This document shows, in pieces, positions 1 to 8,484 of a stretch of 40,400 nucleotides of DNA; positions within the stretch are counted from its first letter, which is position 1; every line of letters starts with the position of its first letter. The stretch lies in assembly GCA_002396005.1 (NCBI GenBank), contig DGVW01000048.1, positions 9,363 to 49,762 of the forward strand, in the 5' to 3' direction. Source of the DNA: Oribacterium sp. UBA4274. GTDB lineage: Bacteria > Bacillota > Clostridia > Lachnospirales > Lachnospiraceae. The position numbers and the translations under genes are program-made. The notes beneath the pieces are model-generated. The model did not search any database. It was not told the DNA's origin and worked only from the letters and a program-made list of their open reading frames with translations.

Positions 1-806
1 TGAAGAAGCGGATCGCCGGAGGGATACTTGTGGTGATAGAACTTCTGGTATTTACATTGATACCACTTGTGATCATTCATATAAGCCATATGTTCGGAGA
101 GAATATTTCCTGGGCAATCAGTGCATTTCTCGCATATCAGATGCTCGCCATGAAGCAGCTGAAGGTTGAATCAATGAAAGTGTTCAGGGCGCTTCAGAAG
201 AAAGACATAAAGGGTGCCCGGGAAGCAGTATCCATGATAGTGGGAAGAGATACAAAACGGTTAAACGAAGCGGGAATCACAAAAGCTGCTGTTGAGACTG
301 TTGCTGAGAATGCTTCCGACGGGGTTGTGGCACCGCTCCTCTTTATGATGGTCTTTGGAGTTGTCGGAGGATGGTTCTATAAGACTGTCAATACCATGGA
401 TTCAATGATAGGGTATAAAAATGACAGGTATAAGTATTTCGGAACGGCAGCAGCAAGGTTTGATGATATGATGAATTTCGTTCCGGCCAGAGTGACAGCA
501 TTTTTTATGGTGATTGCAGCAGCGTTTCTGAGTCTCAATTGGAAAAATGCCTTTAAAATATGGATTCGTGATGCTGAAAAATCTACCAGTCCTAATTCCG
601 GACAGACAGAGGCGGTCATGGCCGGAGCTCTCGGGGTAACTCTCCTCGGTGATGCATGGTACTTCGGAAAGCTTGTAAAAAAACCGGAAATCGGAGATAA
701 GCTTAGGGAGATAGAGCCTGAAGACATTGAAACAGCAAACAGAGTGATGTATCTTTCGGTGTTTATGATTTATATCGTTGGGATCCTGATATTTATGTTA
801 TTATAG
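1..806 (+). CDS. cbiB: Adenosylcobinamide-phosphate synthase CbiB, 5'-truncated by window edge
   Basis: CbiB is an integral membrane enzyme that joins the aminopropanol arm to adenosylcobyric acid late in cobalamin synthesis. The reading frame is open from the first bases (first full codon at 3) and in-frame residues KKRIAGGILV precede the GTG at 30, so the true start lies left of the window. About 265 residues remain of a family near 310-320. Conserved blocks are visible: SDGVVAPLLF, then NTMDSMIGYKNDRYKYFG, an AARFDDMMNFVPAR segment and SPNSGQTEAVMAGALGV, with hydrophobic segments between and at the C-terminus. The stop is followed closely by cobD, which fits one transcript. The family call is secure; only the N-terminus is missing. 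Confidence 0.93.
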   Translation, partial: KKRIAGGILVVIELLVFTLIPLVIIHISHMFGENISWAISAFLAYQMLAMKQLKVESMKVFRALQKKDIKGAREAVSMIVGRDTKRLNEAGITKAAVETVAENASDGVVAPLLFMMVFGVVGGWFYKTVNTMDSMIGYKNDRYKYFGTAAARFDDMMNFVPARVTAFFMVIAAAFLSLNWKNAFKIWIRDAEKSTSPNSGQTEAVMAGALGVTLLGDAWYFGKLVKKPEIGDKLREIEPEDIETANRVMYLSVFMIYIVGILIFMLL

Positions 807-850
807 GCGTGGTAAATGTCTGGTTTGAAAGGATTAAGGGGAGAGTTTAT

Positions 851-1912
851 TTGAATTACAATCATGGCGGAGACATATACGGAAATAAGGTAAACTTGGA
901 TTTCTCGGTGAATATAAATCCTTTGGGTATGCCTGAAGCTGCAAAGGAAGCTGCTAAAAGAGGAGTGGATCTCTGCACCGGCTATCCGGATTGGGAGCAA
1001 AGAGAGCTGAGGAGTTCTCTGGCGCAGTATCTCGATGTACCTGAAACTAATCTTCTTTTCGGAAACGGAGCAGCCGATATCATATACCGCCTTATGCAGG
1101 TATTGAAACCCAAAAAGGTGCTGGTTCCGGCACCTTCTTTTTCAGAGTACAGAAAAGCTGCAGCTCTTTACGGAGCAGACGTGGAGGAGTTCTTTCTCAG
1201 AGAGGAGGACTCCTTCTTCTTTACGCATGAAACCGAAGCAGGTTTTATCGGAAGCATAGAGGAACTTTCGGAAGGTGACGTTGTTTTTATTTGTAATCCC
1301 AACAACCCGGATGGAGCTGTGATAAATAGAGATATGCTTCTCCGTATTTATGATAACTGCGAGAAAAAGAAGATCTGGCTTATAGTGGATGAGTGTTTTC
1401 TTCCTTTCTTTTCCAACGAAAAACAGTATTCCATGATAGGGACCGGAAATCACCTTATTATCCTTCGTGCCTTTACAAAAATCTTCGGAATGCCGGGATT
1501 AAGGCTCGGATATATGTTCACGGAAAATCATGATCTTCTTCAGGCTGTAAGAAATACCATGACGCCCTGGGATATCAATGTTCCTGCACAGATAGCGGGA
1601 GTTGCAGCATTGAAGGACCATGGTTTTATCGAGAAGACCCGTATCACAGTATCTCGGGAAAGAAAATATCTGATATCTGAGATAAGGAAGTACGGGCTTG
1701 CAGAGAAGATTTACAGTCCGGAATCAGAAGCAAATTTCATATTGTTTAGGGTGGCGGAGGAAAGCACAGATCTTAAGGAGCGGTTTCTCCGGAAAGGTAT
1801 ACTGATTCGTTCCTGCAGGGATTATGCAGGACTTGATGAAAGATATTTCAGGATATGTGTGAGGACACATGAGGAAAATCTACGACTGATAAATGAATGG
1901 AAGTCTCTGTGA
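851..1912 (+). CDS. cobD: Threonine-phosphate decarboxylase CobD (PLP-dependent)
   Basis: The enzyme is a fold-type I PLP protein that decarboxylates L-threonine O-3-phosphate to aminopropanol phosphate, the arm that CbiB attaches. The family N-terminus NHGGDIYG, the NINPLG block, the CNPNNPDG motif, the DECFLPF segment and the PLP lysine in AFTKIFGMPGLRLGY are all present. I chose TTG at 851 because GGGGAG (838-843) lies 7 nt upstream and the protein then begins just before HGGDIYG, as is usual. An in-frame GTG at 809, 3 nt after the cbiB stop, has no ribosome binding site but could be used by coupling. It lies between cbiB and cbiP in the cobalamin cluster. Class II histidinol-phosphate aminotransferase is the alternative, but HGGDIYG and the context favour CobD. 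Confidence 0.93.
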   Translation: MNYNHGGDIYGNKVNLDFSVNINPLGMPEAAKEAAKRGVDLCTGYPDWEQRELRSSLAQYLDVPETNLLFGNGAADIIYRLMQVLKPKKVLVPAPSFSEYRKAAALYGADVEEFFLREEDSFFFTHETEAGFIGSIEELSEGDVVFICNPNNPDGAVINRDMLLRIYDNCEKKKIWLIVDECFLPFFSNEKQYSMIGTGNHLIILRAFTKIFGMPGLRLGYMFTENHDLLQAVRNTMTPWDINVPAQIAGVAALKDHGFIEKTRITVSRERKYLISEIRKYGLAEKIYSPESEANFILFRVAEESTDLKERFLRKGILIRSCRDYAGLDERYFRICVRTHEENLRLINEWKSL

Positions 1913-1956
1913 AATATTTAATGCAGGTGCGGATTTAGATGCATTCATTTAATATC

Positions 1957-1973
1957 ATGATGTGAGTGTCAAA
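1957..1973 (+). repeat. 17-nt intergenic repeat word, copy 1
   Basis: ATGATGTGAGTGTCAAA occurs here, 45 nt after the cobD stop, and exactly in inverted orientation at 27769-27785 just after glnS. A related form (GATGTAAGGGTCAAAAGT) starts the hairpin after the AAA+ gene near 7100. All three lie just downstream of stop codons. The rest of the 266-bp gap before cbiP has only weak local dyads, and I saw no cobalamin riboswitch in it. Confidence 0.5.
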
Positions 1974-2178
1974 AGTCGATATCGGACCGCTTTGCGCTTC
2001 TGGGAACGTCAGCCCATTTGGATTCGCTTCGAGAAGGCTTTGGCTATATGCCGGATTCCTGCGTGATCTGTCGCAAATCACGTGGTGCTTGTCATGAAGT
2101 CTATCTAATGCTTATATAAAGCACAGGCGGGAGATACTTATGAGACTAACATCAAACTGACTGAGAGGTGTAAAGATT

Positions 2179-3801
2179 TTGGAACAGAAAAGAAAAGCAA
2201 AAGCCATCATGATACAGGGAACCATGTCCAATGCCGGGAAGAGTCTCATTGCAGTGGGGCTCTGCCGCATCCTCAGGCAGGAGGGTTACAGAGTTGCACC
2301 CTTTAAATCTCAGAATATGGCCTTGAACAGCTTTATAACCGATGAAGGACTGGAAATGGGAAGGGCACAGGTGGTTCAGGCGGAGGCAGCCGGTATTAAG
2401 CCATCGGTGCTTATGAACCCTATTCTGTTGAAACCTACAACAGATGTAGGCTCTCAGGTTATCATCAACGGAAAAGTAAAAAGCAATATGACCGCAAGGG
2501 AATATTACAAACATAAAAAGGAACTGATTCCGGTGGTGAAGGAAGCTTATGACAAGCTTGCTTCCGAGTACGATGTCATAGTCATCGAGGGGGCGGGGAG
2601 CCCGGCGGAAATAAACCTCAGAGAGGATGACATCGTCAATATGGGCATGGCGGAGCTTGCCGATGCACCTGTGATTCTGGTAGGAGATATCGACAGGGGT
2701 GGTGTGTTTGCACAGCTTTACGGAACCATAGCCCTTCTTACGGAACCGGAGCAGGAACGGATACAGGGACTAATCATCAACAAATTCCGTGGTGACAAGA
2801 CTATACTTGATCCGGGACTTGATATCCTGAAGGAGCGCACAGGTAAGGATGTTCTGGGAGTAGTACCTTATATGGATATAGCGATAGATGATGAGGATTC
2901 CCTGTCGGAAAGGTTGGACGCCCGGCGATATATCGGAACAACATATAAAAACAAGGGTTCTATCCCTGACGATCTCGCAGGAAGCGGAAAAGCTTTCATC
3001 GATATCGCGGTGATCCGTCTTCCTCGTATCAGTAATTTTACGGATTTTACCGCTCTTTCTATAGAACCGGGAGTGTCCCTGAGATACGTTTCCGATGTAA
3101 GAGATCTTGGCAAACCTGATGTGATCATTATCCCCGGCACCAAAAGTACCATAAGAGATATGGAGTGGCTCAGGGCGACAGGGCTTGAGGCCAAGATAAT
3201 GCAGAAGCACCACGCCGGCACGCTTATCATAGGGGTATGCGGCGGATACCAGATGCTTGGAGACAGGATCAGCGATAATGTAGGCGCAGAGACTCTGATT
3301 ACTTCACACTATGCAGGTTATCAGGGGACAGAGGCTCAGGGCCTCGGATTCCTTCCGATGGTCACTGAGTTTAGTGAGGAAAAAATCCTGGATAGAGTGA
3401 CCTTTGAGCTTCAGGGCCTGAGTGGAGAGTTCAAGACATTGAATGGGAAAAAAGTCACAGGATATGAGATTCATATGGGTGAAACTTATATTAACTCACA
3501 TCCTTCTCGTACACCCGGAGAGATGGTTCGCAATGAAACAGAAGAAAAAATAACAGAAGAGAATAAATGTATTTGTACAAGCCGTGACAATGTTTTGGGC
3601 ACTTATATTCATGGCTTCTTTGATGAGGATGATCTGAGAAAAGCATTCCTCGATATGTTATATAAAAGGAAGGGCATAGATCCGGATAATATAACAGAAT
3701 TACGGTATGAGGATTTCAAAGAAGAACAATACGATAAACTGGCAGCGGTTTTGAGAGATTCCCTGGATATGGAGAAGATAAAAAAGATGATTTTCCGTTG
3801 A
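2179..3801 (+). CDS. cbiP: Cobyric acid synthase CbiP (glutamine-hydrolysing)
   Basis: CbiP (CobQ in the aerobic pathway) amidates the b, d, e and g side chains of adenosylcobyrinic acid a,c-diamide, using ATP and glutamine-derived ammonia. The N-terminal synthetase domain has the P-loop-like GTMSNAGKS and the PFKSQNMALNSF motif. The middle has VIEGAGSPAEINLREDDIVN. The C-terminal class I glutamine amidotransferase domain has the nucleophile cysteine in GVCGGYQMLG and a histidine in GTYIHGFFD. At 540 residues it is slightly long; extra sequence lies near residues 430-475. The start is TTG at 2179, with GAGAGGTG at 2163-2170. It sits between cobD and cobO. Confidence 0.96.
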   Translation: MEQKRKAKAIMIQGTMSNAGKSLIAVGLCRILRQEGYRVAPFKSQNMALNSFITDEGLEMGRAQVVQAEAAGIKPSVLMNPILLKPTTDVGSQVIINGKVKSNMTAREYYKHKKELIPVVKEAYDKLASEYDVIVIEGAGSPAEINLREDDIVNMGMAELADAPVILVGDIDRGGVFAQLYGTIALLTEPEQERIQGLIINKFRGDKTILDPGLDILKERTGKDVLGVVPYMDIAIDDEDSLSERLDARRYIGTTYKNKGSIPDDLAGSGKAFIDIAVIRLPRISNFTDFTALSIEPGVSLRYVSDVRDLGKPDVIIIPGTKSTIRDMEWLRATGLEAKIMQKHHAGTLIIGVCGGYQMLGDRISDNVGAETLITSHYAGYQGTEAQGLGFLPMVTEFSEEKILDRVTFELQGLSGEFKTLNGKKVTGYEIHMGETYINSHPSRTPGEMVRNETEEKITEENKCICTSRDNVLGTYIHGFFDEDDLRKAFLDMLYKRKGIDPDNITELRYEDFKEEQYDKLAAVLRDSLDMEKIKKMIFR

Positions 3802-3922
3802 TTCACGTATCATAAATAAAAGTCATAGGTGAAATATTTTCTGTTTTTTTGTAAACTCAACTTAATAAATTTATTGTGAGAATGAGTGATCACAATGACA
3901 GGAAAAGGCAGCAGTTTTTACT

Positions 3923-4552
3923 GTGGACTTGGAAAACAAGGATTTACAGATGGTTCATATATATCATGGTAATGGAAAAGGAAAAACAACAGCGGCCGTA
4001 GGGGCAGCCGTGAGGGCGGCAGGAAACAATATTCCTGTGGTTTTCTGTCAGTTTCTCAAGGATGGAATGTCCGGAGAAATCAGTGTGCTTGAGAAGATAC
4101 CGGGCATACTGGTTCTTTTTCCCGAGCATTTTTACGGCTGGACATCCGGTATGACTCCGATGGAACTTGCCGAAACAAGAAAAGACTGTGATGAGATGTT
4201 CGCTAAAGCTATAAGAACCATGACTACGATTCTAAAGAATCAGCCCAGAGTGATCAAAGCATCAGAGGAAAGACGTAAAAAATCCGGCATCATAACAAGA
4301 GGAGTTCACAGAGCAGATATAGTGGCCCTTTTTGTGTTTGACGAGATTCTTGATGCGGTAAACAAAGAGCTTCTGGATCACGATATGCTGGCGAGATTTC
4401 TCCTGCAGCTTCCGGAGAATGTTGAGGTGATCCTGACAGGGCGAAACCCGGATATAACCATACTGTCCATGGCTGATTATGTAACCAATATGGTCAAGGA
4501 TAAGCATCCTTATGACGATGGAATCAAAGCGAGAATAGGTGTTGAGAAGTGA
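3923..4552 (+). CDS. cobO: Cob(I)yrinic acid a,c-diamide adenosyltransferase (CobA/CobO/BtuR family)
   Basis: This enzyme transfers the adenosyl group of ATP to the reduced cobalt of corrinoids, giving the adenosylated intermediates that CbiP and CbiB need. The nucleotide-binding loop GNGKGKTTAAVG lies near residues 13-24, and FVFDEILDAV and VEVILTGRNP match the family's later motifs. The spacing between the early block and FVFDEI is longer than usual, with a basic stretch EERRKKSGIITRGVHRAD. The GTG at 3923 has no close ribosome binding site; ATG at 3950, with AAGGA about 7 nt upstream, is a credible alternative start. The stop overlaps an in-frame GTG of cbiC, implying coupling. Confidence 0.9.
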   Translation: MDLENKDLQMVHIYHGNGKGKTTAAVGAAVRAAGNNIPVVFCQFLKDGMSGEISVLEKIPGILVLFPEHFYGWTSGMTPMELAETRKDCDEMFAKAIRTMTTILKNQPRVIKASEERRKKSGIITRGVHRADIVALFVFDEILDAVNKELLDHDMLARFLLQLPENVEVILTGRNPDITILSMADYVTNMVKDKHPYDDGIKARIGVEK

Positions 4553-4566
4553 TTAGGGAGCATTCC

Positions 4567-5382
4567 GTGGAAAAAAGAATATTTGAACATATAGAACCAA
4601 AGGATATAGAGAGACGCAGCATGGAGATCATTCGTGCTGAACTAAAGGAAATGGGAGTGGCACTCCCTGTTATAGAGGCGCCTGTTATAGAAAGATGTAT
4701 CCATACCTCGGCGGATTTTGACTACTGCAATAATCTCTTTTTTTCAAATCAGGCGGTAGAGAGGATGAGAGCAGCACTTAGTGCCGGGGCAGTTATCGTT
4801 ACCGATACCGAGATGGCCAAGGCCGGTATCAGTAAGGCCACCCTTTCAAAGTATGACGGAAAAGTTAAATGCTTTATGTCGGATGAAGAGATTGCAGCGG
4901 AGGCAAAAAAACGAGGAGTAACGAGAGCCACTGTCAGCATGGAACATGCTGCAAGACTTGCAAAGCATTTGCCTAAGATAAAATATACAGAGATTTCGGG
5001 AGGCTCACCGGTTTCTGAGGCTCAGACAAGGGAAAAGACAGGCTACGGTTTAGGGTCCGGAGAAAATATTGATACGGAGCATAATAGAAGAAAACCAGTT
5101 TTAGATCACGCGGTTTCAAATATCATTTTTGCAATTGGAAATGCACCCACAGCACTTATAGAGTTGGAAAGACTTATAAGAGAAGAAAATCTGAGACCGG
5201 CGGGGATCATTGCGGTGCCGGTGGGATTTGTAAATGTAGGTGAAGCCAAGGAACTTATCCGGGATCTGGCTGTGGGCGATGCCCCTTTGGACATTCCTCT
5301 TATCGTAGCGAGAGGGCGTAAAGGTGGTTCTAACATCGCGGCAGCAATAGTCAATGCTTTATTATATGGAATCACTGATTGA
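4567..5382 (+). CDS. cbiC: Precorrin-8X / cobalt-precorrin-8 methylmutase CbiC with an internal insertion
   Basis: CbiC moves the methyl group from C-11 to C-12 to give cobyrinic acid. The catalytic histidine is in RCIHTSADFDY, followed by VTDTEMAKAGI, and the C-terminal IGNAPTAL, VGFVNVGEAKE and ARGRKGGSNIAAAIVNAL blocks are all conserved. Typical CbiC is about 210 residues; this one is about 271 because roughly 45 residues of low-conservation, polar sequence lie between SMEHAARLAKHL and SNIIFAIGNAPTAL. I chose GTG at 4567 because AGGGAG (4555-4560) lies 6 nt upstream; GTG at 4549, overlapping the cobO stop, is also possible. It is the last visible cobalamin gene, so earlier corrin-ring genes must lie elsewhere. 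Confidence 0.92.
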   Translation: MEKRIFEHIEPKDIERRSMEIIRAELKEMGVALPVIEAPVIERCIHTSADFDYCNNLFFSNQAVERMRAALSAGAVIVTDTEMAKAGISKATLSKYDGKVKCFMSDEEIAAEAKKRGVTRATVSMEHAARLAKHLPKIKYTEISGGSPVSEAQTREKTGYGLGSGENIDTEHNRRKPVLDHAVSNIIFAIGNAPTALIELERLIREENLRPAGIIAVPVGFVNVGEAKELIRDLAVGDAPLDIPLIVARGRKGGSNIAAAIVNALLYGITD

Positions 5383-5518
5383 TATAACATTTGGTTATAT
5401 ATGCTGCGCTAAAACGGAAAGACTAAGTGAACTGCACAAGATGGCTCATTTACGAATAGGTGATACAATAATCCGGTGATAGTTTACTATTCATGATGTA
5501 TAAGTGTAGGGGTATGCC

Positions 5519-7075
5519 ATGGCAGACAGAGTATTTGATTTCAATAAAACAGAAGACAACAGTTCTTCACCGGCACAAGGTTCAGAAAAAGGCGTTCCTT
5601 CAGTAACCTGGCAGATTGTGGAGAGAGATGACAAGATACTGAGTGCAGATTCTCCCATAATGGTGCTTTCCGAGGAAAAAGAGAAGCTTCCGAAGCATGC
5701 AGCAGGTGTTTTTGTGAATCCTTTGAGGGGAACTTCATTTGCCTATACGAAAGGTGCCTGTGAGGCTAATGTCAGCGGCATGGACAAGGACGGCAATGAC
5801 TTAAATCATCCTATACTCTCAGTAGACAAGAGGTTCATAGCTCTCGAGAAGTGGCTTGGAGAGAACCATGTTTCTGTAAGGTTGACCGGTGAAAGCAGAC
5901 AAGAGGGATACTGTGTTTATAAGATACGTGCGGTATCTCCTGACGGAAGCAGCATTCAGACAGAAAGAGACAGATTTTTACAGTTATGTATAGAGAGGCT
6001 TGCCGAAAGCAAGGCACCGGAGGAAGATGACATACCGGATAACGATGAGCTTCAGGAGTCAGGACAGCAGGATTTGAGAGACCTTAATTCAATGCTTAAT
6101 TACCTTGATTGTGCACGGATCACTCTTCCTAAAAATATGCAGTCCTGGGCAGACAGAAATATCTCTGTCATCAGGTCCTCCACCATCACGCCGGAAGAAA
6201 GACGTCACGCGGAGAGAGCGCTTCAGATGGTGCTGAACATTCACTGGAAAGGTGATTACTTTGCATCTATCGATCCTGTAAGGGCGAGACAGATTCTGGA
6301 TGAAGAGCTGTACGGTCTTGAGAGAGTCAAGCAGCGCATCATGGAAACCATCATCCAGATAAACCGTACCCATACATTACCGGCATACGGACTGCTTCTC
6401 GCGGGACCTGCCGGAATCGGAAAGTCACAGCTTGCCTATGCCGTTGCCAGAATTCTGAGACTTCCGTGGACAAGTCTTGATATGAGTGCCATACACGACT
6501 CGGAGGCACTAACAGGCAGTCCCCGGGTTTATGCCAATGCCAAGGCCGGGCGCATAATGGAGGCATTTACACAAAGTGGCTCCAGCAATATAGTTTTTAT
6601 AATAAATGAGCTGGATAAAGCCGATAAGAATAGTATAAATGGTAATCCTGCAGATGCACTTCTGACGCTTCTCGACAATATCGGTTATACAGACAACTAC
6701 ATCGAGTGCCGTATCCCGACGAACGGTGTTTATCCGGTGGCTACTGCTAATGATAAATCCCGCATCTCTGATCCTCTCATGAGCAGATTTGCGGTTATCG
6801 ATATACCTGATTACACACCGGATGAGAAAAAGATCATATTCCGGAAGTTTTCACTTCCGAAGGTTCTGAAACGCATGGGTATGAAGCCGGAGGAGTGTGT
6901 GGTTGAGGACAGAGCGATCGATGTTATCCTGGAGAAGTACAGAAATCAGACAGGATGCCGTGATCTCGAGCAGGCGGCGGAGCACCTTGCGGCCAATGCT
7001 TTATATCAGATTGAAACCACAGGTGTTGATAACGTAAAATTTGATGCGCATACAACGAGGATGCTTCTGTTTTGA
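5519..7075 (+). CDS. Lon-like AAA+ ATPase without protease domain
   Basis: The second half (about residues 255-500) follows the AAA+ module of Lon protease: DEELYGLERVKQRI, Walker A GPAGIGKS (296-303), a Walker B region IVFIINELDK (358-367), sensor 1 VATAND, the arginine-finger segment DPLMSRF and sensor 2 GCRDLEQ. In the Walker B motif the aspartate of the usual DE pair is replaced by asparagine (NE), so hydrolysis may be altered. Residues 1-250 do not resemble the Lon substrate-binding domain, and the protein ends after the AAA+ lid with no serine-lysine protease domain. It may act as a remodelling ATPase, but the substrate is unknown. It has its own 5' gap after cbiC and a strong hairpin after its stop. 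Confidence 0.75.
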   Translation: MADRVFDFNKTEDNSSSPAQGSEKGVPSVTWQIVERDDKILSADSPIMVLSEEKEKLPKHAAGVFVNPLRGTSFAYTKGACEANVSGMDKDGNDLNHPILSVDKRFIALEKWLGENHVSVRLTGESRQEGYCVYKIRAVSPDGSSIQTERDRFLQLCIERLAESKAPEEDDIPDNDELQESGQQDLRDLNSMLNYLDCARITLPKNMQSWADRNISVIRSSTITPEERRHAERALQMVLNIHWKGDYFASIDPVRARQILDEELYGLERVKQRIMETIIQINRTHTLPAYGLLLAGPAGIGKSQLAYAVARILRLPWTSLDMSAIHDSEALTGSPRVYANAKAGRIMEAFTQSGSSNIVFIINELDKADKNSINGNPADALLTLLDNIGYTDNYIECRIPTNGVYPVATANDKSRISDPLMSRFAVIDIPDYTPDEKKIIFRKFSLPKVLKRMGMKPEECVVEDRAIDVILEKYRNQTGCRDLEQAAEHLAANALYQIETTGVDNVKFDAHTTRMLLF

Positions 7076-7105
7076 TGATAGTGGCAGGACATAATATTGA
7101 TGTAA

Positions 7106-7157
7106 GGGTCAAAAGTACCAAATCACGTGCTTGCACGTTGATTTGAGACTTTATGAC
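7106..7157 (+). terminator. Long hairpin after the AAA+ gene
   Basis: GGGTCA/TGACCC closes a nearly continuous stem that goes on with AAAGT/ACTTT, AAATCA/TGATTT and CGTGC/GCACG around a two-base turn. It lies 30 nt after the stop. The T tract is about 20 nt further on, so terminator function is plausible rather than certain. The 5' arm belongs to the repeat word seen at 1957 and 27769. Confidence 0.55.
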
Positions 7158-7219
7158 CCGCCCGAATATTGATTTTTTAATGGTTTAGTAAGTCGGTAAA
7201 CAGTTGTGAGGAATAGAAA

Positions 7220-7648
7220 TTGAAATTTGAAATTAAAAGTGAACTTGATAACAGAATACGTATACGTGTAGCAGGTGGAAGGCTGAATTATATCTATGAT
7301 CAGAGACTTTCCTATGCAATCAGGCAGATAAAAGGTGTCAGGGAGGTTAAGGTTTATCGCCGTACAGGCGGTGCAGCGATAACCTTTGATTTATCTGTTA
7401 TATCAAAGGATGAGCTTATATCGGCGCTGGAGGCGCTTGACTACAGGGCTGTCTGGGTTCCTGATGATGAGTTTGTTGACGAGTCCAAGATAAGTCTTGA
7501 GGAGATCAAGGAGAGACGTCTTACAAAAGGCGCCAAAACAAAGCTCAGAGAAAAGATCATCCTTGAGACGGCCGCAGATTTGTTCTTGCCAATGCCACTG
7601 CAGGTGGGCTATCATGTCTATCAGCTTATCACATTGAGAGATCTGTAA
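7220..7648 (+). CDS. Small HMA-like (heavy-metal-associated fold) protein
   Basis: The protein is 142 residues. The first ~75 follow a beta-alpha-beta pattern like the HMA-type domains that precede some P-type ATPases in clostridia: RIRIRVAGGRLNY, then IRQIKGVREVKVYRRTGGAAITFD, then ELISALEALDY. There is no CxxC metal-binding pair, so metal binding is not shown. The C-terminal ~60 residues are basic, then hydrophobic (ADLFLPMPLQVGYHVYQLI), perhaps membrane-associated. The start is TTG at 7220 with GAGG about 9 nt upstream. No P-type ATPase gene is next to it in this window. The function is unknown. Confidence 0.6.
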   Translation: MKFEIKSELDNRIRIRVAGGRLNYIYDQRLSYAIRQIKGVREVKVYRRTGGAAITFDLSVISKDELISALEALDYRAVWVPDDEFVDESKISLEEIKERRLTKGAKTKLREKIILETAADLFLPMPLQVGYHVYQLITLRDL

Positions 7649-7753
7649 CTCATCCGGTGTGACAGCACGGGCTTTATATCTTTCTGATATGTGCTGTATG
7701 CACATTCTGAGTGAGTGTCTATAAAGGCATTTACAATATTTTTTAGATAGGAG

Positions 7754-7790
7754 AAAGGCCTGACGGCATGTGCCGGCGGGCTTTATTTTT
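7754..7790 (+). terminator. Terminator-like hairpin over the start of the next gene
   Basis: AAAGGCC/GGGCTTT with an inner GGC/GCC and a four-base ATGT loop form a GC-rich stem (7754-7784) followed directly by ATTTTT. The ATG at 7768 lies in the loop. It could terminate the upstream HMA-like gene or attenuate the membrane protein gene. Confidence 0.5.
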
Positions 7791-8484
7791 AAAAATGAAA
7801 AATAAGAAATTGAGAATGGCACTGTTTGTGCACATCATCATCGTTATATTGGAAATGATGGTTGTTAATTACATGTTTGCAGTTAACGGTATGGAGTTGT
7901 TTAAATATTACACTGATAATTCAAATCTGCTATGTCTCATAACCAGTGCGATTTTTGTGATATTTATGCTGCCGGCTGTTTCCAAGGGCAGGACAAGCGG
8001 TTTTGTGTCAACGTATATGATGCAGCATTATAAAGGCTCTGTGACGATTCCGGAGTGGCTGACGATCATCAGATATGTCACTACCTGCTGTCTGGGACTC
8101 ACTTGCATAGTTGTTTTGCTAGTACTTGGGCCAAAGGATGGTTATGTACATCAGTTATTAAGCGGCATGCATCCGCTGGATCATCTCGGAGTACCGCTGG
8201 CGTCGACACTTAGTTTTCTCTTTCTCGAAAATGAAAGACCACTTCCGAAGAATGCGCCATATGTCAGCCTGGGACTGACTATAATCTATGCGATAGTTAT
8301 AATCCTTTTAAATGCAATGGGAATTGTTGATGGACCGTACTTCTTCCTTCGTATACGTGAGCAATCACTTCTGTTGACATTTATCTGGACAGTTGTGCTC
8401 CTTGGAGGGGATTTTTTACTGTCGGTGGTTGTCATGAAGGTCTATAATAGTCTTGTTAAAGTAAGGAAGGGTAATCGCAAATGA
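7768..8484 (+). CDS. Six-helix integral membrane protein (Pr6Pr-like)
   Basis: The sequence is mostly hydrophobic, with about six predicted membrane helices separated by short loops. The segment YYTDNSNLLCLITSAIFV and the later HPLDHLGVPLASTLSFLF resemble the SN-containing and H...P helices of the Pr6Pr family. No catalytic motif is seen and the function is unknown. ATG at 7768 has an AGGAG/AAAGG region upstream but lies in the loop of a strong hairpin; ATG at 7795, just before the first helix, is the alternative but has no ribosome binding site. The stop overlaps the start of the S51 peptidase gene (ATGA), so the two are probably co-translated. Confidence 0.6.
   Translation: MCRRALFLKMKNKKLRMALFVHIIIVILEMMVVNYMFAVNGMELFKYYTDNSNLLCLITSAIFVIFMLPAVSKGRTSGFVSTYMMQHYKGSVTIPEWLTIIRYVTTCCLGLTCIVVLLVLGPKDGYVHQLLSGMHPLDHLGVPLASTLSFLFLENERPLPKNAPYVSLGLTIIYAIVIILLNAMGIVDGPYFFLRIREQSLLLTFIWTVVLLGGDFLLSVVVMKVYNSLVKVRKGNRK

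Noticed and set aside
1913..2178. Cobalamin riboswitch before cbiP
   Set aside because: I looked for the B12-box and core conserved segments and found neither; only short repeats and weak dyads are present.
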